Assembly: GCF_015704865.1 (NCBI RefSeq)
Contig: NZ_JADQTO010000037.1
Location: 1-64,000 of the forward strand
Source: Actinoplanes aureus
GTDB taxonomy: Bacteria; Actinomycetota; Actinomycetes; Mycobacteriales; Micromonosporaceae
Direction of reading: 5' to 3'
DNA: 64,000 bases
Part shown: piece after piece, positions 24,658 through 31,665 of the stretch
Position numbering within the stretch: the first letter of the stretch is position 1
How the letters are laid out: each line of letters starts with the position of its first letter
Translations under genes and position numbers: made by a program
The notes under the pieces: model-generated
The model's input: only the letters and a program-made list of their open reading frames with translations
Told to the model about the DNA's origin: nothing
Databases searched by the model: none

Positions 24658-24702
24658 TTGAACATTCAACAAGAAGGTGCCACTCTCGTGTTGAACATTC
24701 AA
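24658..24702. promoter_or_regulatory. Twin MarR operators TTGAACATTCAA
   Basis: The 12-bp near-palindrome TTGAA-CA-TTCAA occurs identically at 24658-24669 and 24691-24702, 33 bp apart (three helical turns). Each lies close to one of the two divergent start codons. Identity and spacing point to one MarR dimer per site on one face of the DNA. Confidence 0.75.
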
Positions 24703-24726
24703 GTTCGCAGCCTGACAGGGAGAATC

Positions 24727-25362
24727 ATGGCCGTCCTGCGTATCGACGCCAGCATTCAGGGACCGCGCTCCGCGAGCACCGAGCTCGCCGATCTGGTCGA
24801 ACGCGAGTGGGTCGCCGCCCGCCCCGGCACCGAGATCGTGCGCCGTCACCTCGGCACCGACCCGTTGCCCGCCGACGCCTGGGCGAACGCGGTCCACGCC
24901 GGGTTCCTCCCGGCCGAGCAGCGCACCGGCGCCCACCACGGCGCTCTCACCCTCGCCGGTGAACTGGCCGGTGAGCTGCGCTCCGCCGACGCGGTGATCC
25001 TCGCGCTGCCGCTCTACAACTACGGCATCTCACAGCACGCCAAGGCCTGGATCGACCTGGTGCTCGCCGGCGGCGAGCACGGCGAGCGCCTGCTCGACGG
25101 CAAGCCGGCGGTGGTGCTCACCACCCGCGGCGGCGCGTACGGACCCGGCACGCCCCGCGAGGGCTGGGACCACAACACCGACTACCTGCGCCGCGTCGTC
25201 GCCGACATCTGGGGCGCCGAGCTGACCCTGATCGAGCGGGAGTTCACGCTGGTCGGCGTGAATCCGGCGCTGGACGCCTTCGCCGAGCACGCCGAGCTGA
25301 TGCGCAAGACCGCGCACGAGGCGGCCGCCGTCGCCGGGCGCACCCTGGCCCTCCGCGGCTGA
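24727..25362 (+). CDS. FMN-dependent NADH-azoreductase (flavodoxin fold)
   Basis: This 211-residue protein has the flavodoxin-like start AVLRIDASIQGPRSASTELAD (phosphate loop S-x-x-x-S), ALPLYNYGISQHAKAWIDLVL and LTTRGGAYGPGTPREGWDH, all typical of AzoR/AcpD flavoenzymes that reduce azo dyes and quinones. The ATG at 24727 follows GGGAG; a longer frame would begin inside the operator. It is probably induced by quinone-like stress through the divergent MarR. Confidence 0.85.
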   Translation: MAVLRIDASIQGPRSASTELADLVEREWVAARPGTEIVRRHLGTDPLPADAWANAVHAGFLPAEQRTGAHHGALTLAGELAGELRSADAVILALPLYNYGISQHAKAWIDLVLAGGEHGERLLDGKPAVVLTTRGGAYGPGTPREGWDHNTDYLRRVVADIWGAELTLIEREFTLVGVNPALDAFAEHAELMRKTAHEAAAVAGRTLALRG

Positions 25363-25368
25363 GGTCAC

Positions 25369-25399
25369 GGCCGGTTCCGCTGGTCAGTAGCGGAACCGG
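25369..25399. terminator. Hairpin terminator after the azoreductase gene
   Basis: GGCCGGTTCCGCT and AGCGGAACCGGCC form a 13-bp stem around a seven-base loop, starting seven bases after the azoreductase stop. It also covers the 3' end of the small minus-strand frame at 25384. Confidence 0.6.
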
Positions 25400-25503
25400 C
25401 CGACCAGCTCGCGGAACTCCGCCGAGATCGCCGCCAGACCGGCCGCCTCCCGGTTCTGCGCGCCGACGGCCAAGGCCACCAGGAAACGTCCTCGCTTCAT
25501 CAT
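25384..25503 (-). pseudogene. Short frame ending like a chemoreceptor C-terminus
   Basis: This 39-residue frame ends AAISAEFRELVGRFRY. The pattern LxxLVGRFR[YV] closes many methyl-accepting chemotaxis proteins in motile actinobacteria such as Actinoplanes. The first part (MMKRGRFLVALAVGAQNREA) does not fit a chemoreceptor. It may be the relic of one fused to unrelated sequence, or a coincidence. Confidence 0.3.
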
Positions 25504-25653
25504 CGGCACAGCCGTCCGGAGCCGGGAGCAATCGTCGAAGCGCTGACGTGTGTGACGGACGTGACGGATGTAGGCCGACACGTTTCCCGCCTGTGACTCG
25601 GTTTCGGTGCTGGAGTGGAAGTCCCCGCGCTTCCTTGTCGAGAGGACCACACC

Positions 25654-26145
25654 GTGCACGAGGACGACCTGATCCGGGCGGTCACGGCGGCGGTGGCGTT
25701 CGGGGTCATGCTCGCCGGGCACTACATCGGTGACCACTGGGTGCAGACCAGCGACCAGGCGAACGGCAAGTCCCTCGACGTGGCCGGTTGCGTCCGCCGG
25801 GCGGCCCTGTGGCACTGCGCCAAGCACGTGGCCTCGTGGACCGCCACCACCACGATCTTCCTGCTCGCCGCGTGCTGGTGGCTGCGTCTGCCGCTGCAAC
25901 CGGGCTGGCTCGTGGCCGGGATCCTTCTCAACGCGCTCACCCACTACATCGCCGACCTGCGCGTCCCGCTGATCCGTCTCGGCCGGCTGCTGGGCCGTGC
26001 CGGCTACATCGAGAACGTCGGCGTGGTCCGCCCGGCCGGCGCGGCCAGCACCGGCCCGGGCACCGCCCTCTTCGAACTCGACCAGGCCTGGCACATCGGC
26101 TGGCTCGCCGTCTCCGCCCTGCTGATCGCCGGCCCGCCCGCCTGA
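25654..26145 (+). CDS. Small membrane protein, DUF3307-like
   Basis: This 163-residue protein has three to four hydrophobic stretches and the motif GHYIGDHWVQTSDQANGKS near the N-terminus, resembling the GHxxxDxxLQxxxxAxxK start of DUF3307 proteins. HCAKHVASWTATTTIFLL and NALTHYIADLRVPLIRL follow. Conserved histidines and aspartates within membrane helices suggest a metal site. The GTG follows AGAGGA by eight bases. Function unknown. Confidence 0.7.
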   Translation: MHEDDLIRAVTAAVAFGVMLAGHYIGDHWVQTSDQANGKSLDVAGCVRRAALWHCAKHVASWTATTTIFLLAACWWLRLPLQPGWLVAGILLNALTHYIADLRVPLIRLGRLLGRAGYIENVGVVRPAGAASTGPGTALFELDQAWHIGWLAVSALLIAGPPA

Positions 26146-26175
26146 CATCCGCGACCGGGCTTGACCCGGCTCATG

Positions 26176-26282
26176 GGCCCGGCGGTCGCGCTGGGGCCCG
26201 GTGCGGCTGCTGCTCGCGGGGGAGAGCGGGGACGGTCTCGTTCCGGCGGGACGGCCGGAACCCGTACCCCAAAGCCCGAAAG
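26176..26282 (+). repeat. Dispersed intergenic repeat, copy 3
   Basis: The head is GGCCCGGCGGTCGCGCTGGG, the middle GGGGGAGAGCGGGGACGG, and the tail GGCCGGAACCCGTACCCC. It lies between two converging genes, 30 bases after one stop and directly against the other, where a terminator would be expected. Confidence 0.7.
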
Positions 26283-26284
26283 GA

Positions 26285-26947
26285 TTAAAGCGGGACCGAT
26301 GCGGAGCGTGCGGGCATTGCCTGCGGGAGCCGGACGGCGAGGGCGGCCGTTGCGACGGCCAGCAGGAAGCCGGCGATCGGCTGGGCGAGCTGCAGGGTGA
26401 AGCCGGCGAGCACGAAGATCGGGATCAGTACGGCGTAGGCGATCCCGTGCCAGCGCAGCCCGCGACTGGTGCGGGCGATGGCCGTGCCGAGCACGATCGC
26501 GGCCACGATCAGCAGGAACGCCGCGGACAGTGCGGTGGCGAACAGGGCCGGCCCGTAGGCGGTGTCGTCGTTGAGCGCGGGCATCCCGGGGGTTCCGGCG
26601 AGGTGGGCGCGGCCGATGCCGGGCTGGACGAAGGCGGCGCTGCCGAACGCCGCGGCCAGGAAGACGTTGGAGATCGTGGTGAGCGCCAGGCCGGTGATCG
26701 CGCTGCCCGCGGCGCGGCCGGCGGTGAGGAACGTGGTGACGGCGACGGCGCCGAGGATCGCCAGTGCGGCGCCGAGGACGCTGGCGCCGAGGTGGCTGAC
26801 CAGGAAGATGTCGGTGGTGACGTAGCGGGCGTAGGCGTCGAAGTCGTCGGTGGACGGCTGATGCGTGACGGTGCTCAGGCCCAGCAGGAGGCCGTAGGCG
26901 GGCAGTGCCCACAGGCCGGCCCTCGCGGCTCGCGTCGTCGTTGACAT
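26285..26947 (-). CDS. Six-helix membrane protein of unknown function
   Basis: This 220-residue protein has six hydrophobic segments, including LWALPAYGLLLGLSTV, LVSHLGASVLGAALAILGAV, GLALTTISNVFLAAAFG, ALFATALSAAFLLIVAAIVLG, IAYAVLIPIFVLAGF and IAGFLLAVATAALAV. No transporter motif was identified. It starts 53 bases after the azoreductase stop and probably belongs to that MarR-controlled operon. Confidence 0.75.
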   Translation of the reverse strand: MSTTTRAARAGLWALPAYGLLLGLSTVTHQPSTDDFDAYARYVTTDIFLVSHLGASVLGAALAILGAVAVTTFLTAGRAAGSAITGLALTTISNVFLAAAFGSAAFVQPGIGRAHLAGTPGMPALNDDTAYGPALFATALSAAFLLIVAAIVLGTAIARTSRGLRWHGIAYAVLIPIFVLAGFTLQLAQPIAGFLLAVATAALAVRLPQAMPARSASVPL

Positions 26948-27000
26948 GGTGGTCTTCCTCCCCGGCGCCGGGCGTCCTCGGTGAGTGGGTGACGAACCGA

Positions 27001-27633
27001 CTATGCGATGAACTGCTTGGCGACGTCGCGTGCCCGTTCGTGCGCCAGGCGACGACCGGTCTCCGCGTCGCCGGTCGCCAGATTGGGGCGGAAGTGGATC
27101 GCCTCGATCTCTTCGACGCCGGCCCAGCGCAGCCATCCCTCGAAGTACGGTGCCTGGAAGTCGGCGCCGAAGGCGGGACCGCGGTCCGGGCCGTACACCG
27201 CGCTGGTGTAGATGACGGCGGCACGCTTGCCGCGCAGCAGGCCGCGGTAGCCGCTCTCCGGGTCGAACCCGAAGATCAGGCCGGGCTGGCTGATCACATC
27301 GATGAACTGCTTGAGGATGTACGGCACCCCGGCGTTCCACATCGGGACGCTGAACAGGTAGCGGTCGGCGGCGTCGAAGCGGTGGAACGTGGCGATGGCC
27401 GCGGCCCACGCGTCAGCGGCCGCGCCCTGCGGCTCCTCACCGGCGAAGATCGCCATCTTGGCCGTCGCGGCGTCCGGCCCGAACGGCGGCAGGGTGCCGT
27501 CCCACAGGTCGTACTCCTCGATCGGCAGGCCGGGATCCAGCTCGCGCGCCGTGTCGAGGAAGGTGCCGGCGATCGCCAGGGACTCGGACTTCGGGCCGCG
27601 GGGCGAGGCCGAGATGTGCAGCAGCTTGCTCAT
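27001..27633 (-). CDS. FMN-dependent NADH-azoreductase
   Basis: This 210-residue protein has SASPRGPKSESLAIAG (FMN phosphate loop, residues 8-23), PMWNAGVPYILKQFIDVI and IYTSAVYGPDRGPAFGADFQ, diagnostic of the AzoR family of two-electron quinone/azo reductases. The ATG follows GGAG. It is only distantly related to the flavoenzyme at 24727. A divergent MarR gene and twin palindromes lie upstream; a membrane-protein gene follows. Confidence 0.9.
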   Translation of the reverse strand: MSKLLHISASPRGPKSESLAIAGTFLDTARELDPGLPIEEYDLWDGTLPPFGPDAATAKMAIFAGEEPQGAAADAWAAAIATFHRFDAADRYLFSVPMWNAGVPYILKQFIDVISQPGLIFGFDPESGYRGLLRGKRAAVIYTSAVYGPDRGPAFGADFQAPYFEGWLRWAGVEEIEAIHFRPNLATGDAETGRRLAHERARDVAKQFIA

Positions 27634-27658
27634 GGGAACTCCGTCGCTAGAAGTCGAA

Positions 27659-27717
27659 TGCGTGCGCACGCACATTTCTACGCCAGTGCGTGCGCACGCA
27701 CAAGAATTGGCTAGGCT
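27659..27717. promoter_or_regulatory. Twin perfect MarR palindromes within two overlapping promoters
   Basis: TGCGTGCGCACGCA occurs at 27659-27672 and 27687-27700, both perfect 14-bp palindromes 28 bp apart. Leftward, TTGTGC (complement of 27698-27703), a 17-base spacer and TAGAAA (complement of 27675-27680) form a promoter, with one palindrome in the spacer. Rightward, TAGGCT at 27712-27717 is a -10 six bases before ATG 27724, implying a leaderless marR mRNA. Confidence 0.75.
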
Positions 27718-27723
27718 GACGTG

Positions 27724-28158
27724 ATGAGTGACACCGACGTGGCCGCGTGGGCGGCCCTGCTGCGGGTCCACGCCGCGCTGGTCCCGCTGCTGGACCGGGA
27801 GCTGCAGTCCGCCTGCGGGTTGCCGCTGACCTGGTACGACGTACTGCTGGAACTGAACTACGCCCCGGACCGGCGGCTGAGCATGGGTGAGCTGGGCCAG
27901 AAGGCGGTGGTCAGCCGGACCCGGGTCAGCCGGGTCGTCGACGCCCTCGCCGACGCCGGCCTGGCCACCCGGGAGAGCAACCCGGACGACCGGCGGTCCG
28001 CGTACGCGACGATCACCGAGGCCGGCCGGGAGCGGCTGCGTGGTGCCGCACCGGTCTATCTGGAGGGGATCCGGAAGCACTTCACCTCGCAGATGACCGC
28101 CGAGGAGTCCCGCGTCGTGGCCGGCGCGCTGGAGAAGGTCCTGAAGCGTCAGTTGTAG
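27724..28158 (+). CDS. MarR-family transcriptional regulator
   Basis: This 144-residue protein has a winged helix-turn-helix: LTWYDVLLELNYAPDRRLSM, GELGQKAVVSRTRVSRVVDAL, ADAGLATRESNPDDRRSAY, TITEAG. It diverges from the azoreductase at 27633. A GTG directly precedes the chosen ATG, but the promoter position favours the ATG. It probably binds the twin palindromes and responds to a redox-active or electrophilic compound. Confidence 0.88.
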   Translation: MSDTDVAAWAALLRVHAALVPLLDRELQSACGLPLTWYDVLLELNYAPDRRLSMGELGQKAVVSRTRVSRVVDALADAGLATRESNPDDRRSAYATITEAGRERLRGAAPVYLEGIRKHFTSQMTAEESRVVAGALEKVLKRQL

Positions 28159-28171
28159 AGGCGATCGCTAC

Positions 28172-28191
28172 ATCTGGTAGCCGCTAGATGG
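28172..28191. promoter_or_regulatory. Short inverted repeat upstream of the GAF-PucR regulator gene
   Basis: CATCT, ten bases, AGATG, about 50 bases before the start codon of the next gene. It could be an autoregulatory site for a PucR-type protein; support is only its symmetry and place. Confidence 0.25.
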
Positions 28192-28238
28192 CGGAACCGC
28201 ACATATGGCGAACGGCCGATTCGCTCTAGGGTGTCGCC

Positions 28239-30158
28239 ATGACGTCGCGGGGATTGGAGTATCTGGACCTGCTCGCCCGCGAAGCCGCGCTCGTCGAGTT
28301 CGAGCGCCCGCTCGTGGCCGCCCGCACGGCCGGGGCGACCGGCGCCGAACTCGACGAACTCGAACAGGCCAAACTGCTCGCCCTGCGGGTGCGCACGCTG
28401 CTGGAACGCCGGCGCCGGCGGGAGGAGGAGCTGTCCGCGCTGTACGACACGGCCGGCGACCTGGCCGGGCTGCGTGACGTGGACGCCGTGCTGCGGGCCA
28501 TCGTGCACCGGGTACGGACGCTGCTCAACGTGGACGTCTCGTACATGACCCTGAACGACCCGGAACGCGGGGACACGTACATGCGGGTCACCGACGGGTC
28601 GGTGGCGGCCAGTTTTCAGAAACTGCGGCTGCCGCCCGGTGCCGGGCTGGGCGGGCTGGTCGCGCTCACCGGGACCCCGTACGCGACCGCGAACTATCCG
28701 ACCGACAGCCGGTTCCAGCACACCACCGACATCGACCAGGGGGTCGGTGACGAGGGTCTGGTCGCGATTCTGGGCGTACCCATGCGGTTGGGATCCGCCG
28801 TGATCGGCGTGCTGTTCGCGGCGAACCGCGCCGAACGGCCGTTCGCCCGCGAAGAGGTCGCGCTGCTGTTGTCGCTGGCGGCGCACGCCGCGGTAGCGCT
28901 GGACACGGCCCGGCTGCTCAGCGAGATGCAGACCGCCCTCGCCGAGCTGTCCACGGCCAACTCGGTCATCCAGGCACACAGCGAGTCGGTGGAACGTGCC
29001 GCCGCGGCCCACGACCGGATGACCGCGGTGGTGCTGCGCGGCGGCGGCGTGGACGACGTCGCCGCCGACCTGGTCGGCGTCCTGCACGGCTCGCTGCTGG
29101 TCATCGACGCGCAGGGCCGCACGCTGGCCACGGCACGGACGCCGGACTGCGACGCGGAACTGCCCGAACCGGCCGGTGCCACGGTGGGCGAGGCGGTCGC
29201 GGCCTCGCGCGGGGAGGGCCGCAGCGTACGCCGGGGCGACCTGATCATCGCGGCCGTGGTCGCCGGCGCCGACAACCTCGGTGCCCTGGTCTTCCGCCCG
29301 GCCCGGCCCCTGGAAGACGTGGACCAGCGCATCCTCGAACGCGCCGCACAGGTCACCGCGCTGCTGCTGCTGTTCCGGCGTACCGTCGCCGAAGCCGAGG
29401 CGCAGGTCCGCGGCGACCTGCTCGACGACCTGATCAGCCGCCCGGTACGCGACCCGGACGCGGTCCGCTCCCGGGCCGGGCGCCTCGGGCTCGACGTGGA
29501 CGCGTCCTATGTCGTGGTGGCCGCCGGTGACGAGAGCGGGGACGGGCTCGGGCAGCGGGCCGTCTCGTGGGCCCGCACGTTCGCCGCGAGCCGGCGCGGG
29601 CTGGCGATGAGCCGGGACAGCCGGGTCGCGCTGCTGCTGCCGGGCGAGGATCCGGCGGAGACCGCGCGGATCGTCGCGAAGGAGCTGAGCCGCAGCCTCG
29701 GGCGGCCGGTGACCGCCGGCGGGGCCGGGCCGGCTCGCGGTGCCGAGGGCGTGGCGCCCGCGTACCGGGAAGCGGACCAGTGCCTCAGCGCCCTGATCAC
29801 GCTGGGCCGCGCCGGGTGCGGTGCGGGGACCGCCGAACTCGGCTACGTCGGCCTGCTGCTCGGCGAGCGGCGCGACGTCGCCGGATTCGTGCACGGCGTG
29901 ATCGGACCGGTGATCGCGTACGACGAGCGCCGGGGCACCGCGCTGATCCGGACGCTCGAGGTCTACTTCGACGCCGGTTGCGGTCTCGCCAAGGCGGCCG
30001 AAGCCCTGCACGTGCACGTCAACACGGTCACCCAGCGCCTGGACCGGGTGGCGCAGCTGCTCGGCGACGACTGGCAGCACCCGCGGCGCGTACTCGATCT
30101 CCAGCTCGCCCTGCGGCTGCACCGGCTGCGCGGACCACTGGACGCCGACCACACCTAG
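28239..30158 (+). CDS. GAF-domain PucR/CdaR-type transcriptional regulator
   Basis: This 639-residue protein begins with a coiled coil (about 35-65), then a GAF domain (about 75-225: LSALYDTAGDLAGLRDVDAVLRAIVHRV, GVPMRLGSAVIGVLFAANR), a linker and a GGDEF-like CdaR region. A C-terminal helix-turn-helix follows (about 575-630: TLEVYFDAGCGLAKAAEALHVHVNTVTQRLDRV). That arrangement is typical of PucR-family activators of organic-acid or purine catabolism. The adjacent MHS transporter gene, 101 bases downstream on the same strand, is the likely target. Confidence 0.88.
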   Translation: MTSRGLEYLDLLAREAALVEFERPLVAARTAGATGAELDELEQAKLLALRVRTLLERRRRREEELSALYDTAGDLAGLRDVDAVLRAIVHRVRTLLNVDVSYMTLNDPERGDTYMRVTDGSVAASFQKLRLPPGAGLGGLVALTGTPYATANYPTDSRFQHTTDIDQGVGDEGLVAILGVPMRLGSAVIGVLFAANRAERPFAREEVALLLSLAAHAAVALDTARLLSEMQTALAELSTANSVIQAHSESVERAAAAHDRMTAVVLRGGGVDDVAADLVGVLHGSLLVIDAQGRTLATARTPDCDAELPEPAGATVGEAVAASRGEGRSVRRGDLIIAAVVAGADNLGALVFRPARPLEDVDQRILERAAQVTALLLLFRRTVAEAEAQVRGDLLDDLISRPVRDPDAVRSRAGRLGLDVDASYVVVAAGDESGDGLGQRAVSWARTFAASRRGLAMSRDSRVALLLPGEDPAETARIVAKELSRSLGRPVTAGGAGPARGAEGVAPAYREADQCLSALITLGRAGCGAGTAELGYVGLLLGERRDVAGFVHGVIGPVIAYDERRGTALIRTLEVYFDAGCGLAKAAEALHVHVNTVTQRLDRVAQLLGDDWQHPRRVLDLQLALRLHRLRGPLDADHT

Positions 30159-30259
30159 GCCGGCGTCAATGTGTGGATCCGATCCATGGGATCCGGCCCA
30201 CCCACGGCCGTAACGTCCCGTTCACCACCGCATCCCCCTGCGATCCAGGAAGGATCAGC

Positions 30260-31606
30260 ATGTCCATAACCTCCACGCCGGCCGCGGGCACCGAACGTGC
30301 CTCCGTCGTCAAGGTCGTTTTCGCCTCCCTGGTCGGCACCGCCGTGGAGTGGTACGACTTCTTCCTCTACGGCTCCGCGGCTGCCCTCGTCTTCGGCACC
30401 CTGTTCTTCCCCAGCTCAGACCCGGTGACCGGCACCCTCCTGGCGTTCGGCACGTACGCCCTCGGCTTCGTCGCCCGCCCGCTCGGCGGCATCGTGTTCG
30501 GCCACTTCGGTGACCGGGTGGGCCGCAAGAAGATGCTCGTCGTCTCCCTCATGCTGATGGGCGGGGCGACCATCGCGATCGGCCTGCTGCCGACGTACGC
30601 GACCATCGGCCTCGCCGCCCCGATCCTGCTGCTCACCTGCCGGCTGCTCCAGGGCTTCGCGGTCGGCGGCGAATGGGGCGGTGCGGTGCTGATGGCCGCC
30701 GAACACGGCGACGACGCCCGGCGCGGTTTCTGGTCCTCCTGGCCGCAGGCCGGCGTCGCCCTGGGCAACCTGCTCGCCACCGGTGTGCTGTGGCTGCTCG
30801 CGCTGGTGCAGCCGGACGAGCAGTTCGAGGCGTGGGGCTGGCGCATCCCGTTCCTGCTGAGCGCCGTCCTCGTGCTGGTCGGCCTCTGGGTGCGGCTCAG
30901 CGTCGAGGAGTCACCGGTCTTCAAGCAGGCGCGGGAGCGGCTCGGCGAGCGTAACCACCAGCCGCTGCTCGAGGTGCTCCGCCTCTACCCGCGCGAGGTG
31001 CTGCTCGCGATGGGCATGCGGCTGGCCGAGAACATCGGCTACTACATCGTCACGGTCATCTCGATCACCTACCTGACCACGTTCGCCGGCACCGCCGCCG
31101 ACAAGAGCCTGATCCTCACCGCGCTGCTGATCGGCTCGGCCGCACAGTTCGTGCTCATCCCGCTGATCGGCGCGCTCTCCGACCGGGTCGGCCGCCGGCC
31201 GATCTACCTGGTCGGCGCCGCCGGCATCGCGGTCTGGTCGTTCGTCTTCTTCGACCTGGTCGGCAGCCGCTCCGAGCCGAAGATCATCCTCGCGGTGGTG
31301 GTCGGCCTGTTCCTGCACGCCCTCATGTACGCCCCGCAGGCCGCCTTCTTCTCCGAGCTCTTCGGCACGTCGGTCCGCTACACCGGCGCGTCCGTCGGCT
31401 ACCAGCTCGCCTCGATCTTCGCCGGGGCGCTCGCCCCGATCATCGCGTTGAAGCTGCTCGGCGACGTCGACAACCCCAACACCACCGCCGTGGCGATCTA
31501 CATGACGCTCGCCTCGGTCATCACCATCGCCGCGGTCCTGCTGGCGAAGGAGACCGCGCGCACCTCGCTGCGCCACGACCGCACCCTGGACCAGGCCGCC
31601 GACTGA
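30260..31606 (+). CDS. MHS-family MFS metabolite:proton symporter
   Basis: This 448-residue, 12-helix protein matches the metabolite:H+ symporter group (ShiA, KgtP, ProP): GTAVEWYDFFLYGSAAALVF (helix 1), GHFGDRVGRKKMLV (motif A), CRLLQGFAVGGEWGGAVLM and GALSDRVGRRP. Substrates are typically dicarboxylates, shikimate, aromatic acids or compatible solutes. The ATG follows AGGA. GGATCC-containing symmetric sequence lies in the 101-bp leader (30176-30195). The GAF-PucR gene upstream probably regulates it. Confidence 0.9.
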   Translation: MSITSTPAAGTERASVVKVVFASLVGTAVEWYDFFLYGSAAALVFGTLFFPSSDPVTGTLLAFGTYALGFVARPLGGIVFGHFGDRVGRKKMLVVSLMLMGGATIAIGLLPTYATIGLAAPILLLTCRLLQGFAVGGEWGGAVLMAAEHGDDARRGFWSSWPQAGVALGNLLATGVLWLLALVQPDEQFEAWGWRIPFLLSAVLVLVGLWVRLSVEESPVFKQARERLGERNHQPLLEVLRLYPREVLLAMGMRLAENIGYYIVTVISITYLTTFAGTAADKSLILTALLIGSAAQFVLIPLIGALSDRVGRRPIYLVGAAGIAVWSFVFFDLVGSRSEPKIILAVVVGLFLHALMYAPQAAFFSELFGTSVRYTGASVGYQLASIFAGALAPIIALKLLGDVDNPNTTAVAIYMTLASVITIAAVLLAKETARTSLRHDRTLDQAAD

Positions 31607-31611
31607 GATCA

Positions 31612-31625
31612 CGGTTCCGGAACCG
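31612..31625. promoter_or_regulatory. 14-bp perfect palindrome CGGTTCCGGAACCG
   Basis: A perfect palindrome with a central CG, the style of LacI-family operators, lies 41 bases before the GH31 start and next to a -35-like TTGACA (31644-31649). It would suit carbohydrate control of the downstream glucosidase gene. It may also act as a small terminator hairpin for the transporter gene. Confidence 0.4.
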
Positions 31626-31665
31626 GATATAGACCTCGGTCCATTGACACGGTGTCCCGCACGGC

